This document shows positions 63,285 through 64,000 of a stretch of DNA of 64,000 nucleotides, in pieces; position 1 is the stretch's first letter, and each line of letters opens with the position of its first letter. The DNA lies in the NCBI RefSeq assembly GCF_000469135.2, contig NZ_CP048117.1, forward strand, positions 1,587,501 through 1,651,500, read 5' to 3'. Under the pieces are notes generated by a model. That model was not told where the DNA came from and did not search any database. It was given only the letters and a program-made list of their open reading frames with translations. This DNA comes from Bacillus sp. SB49 (lineage in GTDB: Bacteria; Bacillota; Bacilli; Bacillales; Halobacillaceae). Position numbers and translations under genes: made by a program.

Positions 63285-64000
63285 ATGCCCGTTATGGAAG
63301 AGAGAAAAGTGGTTTCCATAGAAGATCGCATACCAAAACTGAAGCAGACGAGGCGAAAGAAAGCCAATCGTCGATTGATTGTGTATTTGACTATTCTATT
63401 TTTGCTGATTGCGACGGTCATCTATCTCCAGTCGCCGCTCAGCAACGTTCGAAATATCGTCGTGGAAGGCAATGATCATGTGCCTGAAGAGAAGATTATG
63501 GAGCTTGCGAAGCTGAGTACAAACACGAATTACTGGAAAGTGAACGACAAAGAAGCAGAGAAGAATATTGAAAGTCATAAACAAGTCACGTCGGCGACGG
63601 TGGACCGCCGTTTCCCGAATACTGTCCATATTGACGTGACAGAGGCAGAGCGTATCGGATATGTTCAGCAGGATGGAAAGTATTACGCGATTTTGGAAAA
63701 TGGGACGAGGCTGGACGGTTCCGACGCTTATCCTGGTGGGGATGCACCGATTCTGGCCGGATTCACAAAAGAAACGTATTTGAAAGAGATGTCCCAGGAA
63801 TTGAAGGAGCTTCCGTCCAGTGTGTCCAGTCTGATTTCCGAAATACACTGGGAACCGGAGGAAGGGAATCCTTACCAGATCCGTCTTTACATGAATGACG
63901 GTTTCCAGGTTCAGGCTTCCATCCGTAATTTCTCTGATAAGATGCCTGCTTATCCTTCCATCGTTTCTCAATTGGAGGACGGCGCAGAAGGTGTCATACA
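63285..64000 (+). CDS. divIB: Cell division protein DivIB/FtsQ (3' truncated by window edge)
   Basis: Open from ATG 63285 to the window end, 238 residues. Cytoplasmic N-terminus with ERKVVSIEDRIPKLKQTRRKK, one helix (about 33-50, IVYLTILFLLIATVIYLQ), POTRA domain (NVRNIVVEGNDHVPEEKI, from about 54) and the beta domain with VDRRFPNTVHIDV. FtsQ/DivIB partners FtsL and DivIC. AAGGAG (63277-63282) lies only 2 bases before ATG 63285 but 11 before ATG 63294, so the second start may be the real one. C-terminus is outside the window. Confidence 0.94.
   Translation, partial: MPVMEERKVVSIEDRIPKLKQTRRKKANRRLIVYLTILFLLIATVIYLQSPLSNVRNIVVEGNDHVPEEKIMELAKLSTNTNYWKVNDKEAEKNIESHKQVTSATVDRRFPNTVHIDVTEAERIGYVQQDGKYYAILENGTRLDGSDAYPGGDAPILAGFTKETYLKEMSQELKELPSSVSSLISEIHWEPEEGNPYQIRLYMNDGFQVQASIRNFSDKMPAYPSIVSQLEDGAEGVI

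Overview
The window is a stretch of a Gram-positive, spore-forming Bacillaceae chromosome. It carries spore genes (ylbJ, ylbD, the rsfA-type ylbO, spoVD, spoVE, the YlaJ lipoprotein), the bacillithiol gene bshC, the SR1/SR1P locus and long runs of genes in the same order as Bacillus subtilis from pdhA to the division/cell-wall cluster. Acidic proteins and a BCCT-type compatible-solute transporter suggest a halotolerant or halophilic relative such as Halobacillus, Thalassobacillus or Pontibacillus. This is inference; no marker fixes the genus. The DNPR motif in MurE predicts meso-diaminopimelate peptidoglycan. No tRNA, rRNA, insertion sequence, phage gene or CRISPR array was seen.

Layout. 1-4.6 kb: pyruvate dehydrogenase operon pdhA(partial)-B-C-D. 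4.6-11.6 kb: a lineage-specific insert relative to B. subtilis holding an arylamine N-acetyltransferase, a broken VOC gene, a frameshifted TcaA-like gene, a lipoprotein, a BCCT transporter, a FUSC/ArAE exporter and a lipoprotein polysaccharide deacetylase. 11.7-16.8 kb: the dual-function RNA SR1 with SR1P, speA, a nitronate monooxygenase, yktA, yktB, ykzI and a suhB-like phosphatase. 16.9-20.8 kb: the yla block (ylaF, ylaH, ylaI, a small membrane protein, ylaJ, ylaL, glsA, ylaN). 21.0-30.7 kb: pyruvate carboxylase and the caa3 oxidase operon ctaCDEF-ctaG-DUF420. 30.8-50.1 kb: the ylb block, with several additions, through rsmD, coaD, tmcAL, rpmF, panE and bshC. 50.3-64 kb: mraZ-rsmH-ftsL-pbpB-spoVD-murE-murF-mraY-murD-spoVE, then a 600-base gap and divIB, which runs off the end.

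Working together: PDH, pyruvate carboxylase and the SR1/SR1P module form a central-carbon node; caa3 oxidase genes supply respiration; mraY/murD/murE/murF make lipid-linked peptidoglycan precursor, and FtsL, PBP2B, SpoVD, SpoVE and DivIB form septal and spore-cortex synthesis machinery. Many neighbours overlap by 4 bases (ctaD/ctaE, ylbK/ylbL, rsmH/ftsL, murE/murF, mraY/murD), which suggests translational coupling, and most transcription units end in strong T-tailed hairpins, often shared by convergent genes.

Most notable: (i) a complete SR1-type RNA with a strong promoter, a perfect catabolite-response (cre) consensus and a terminator about 206 bases downstream; (ii) three genes broken by single lesions (VOC, TcaA-like, ylbC); (iii) three GTGG direct repeats at exact 10-base spacing before mraZ, as expected for MraZ boxes; (iv) loss or relocation of genes expected here (ctaA, ctaB, ftsW, typA, ylbE, murG, murB), two of these gaps being unusual 600-700-base non-coding stretches; (v) a Cys-rich small protein gene abutting ylbF tail to tail with no gap. 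I did not find a convincing new multi-gene system; most of the window is conserved core genome.
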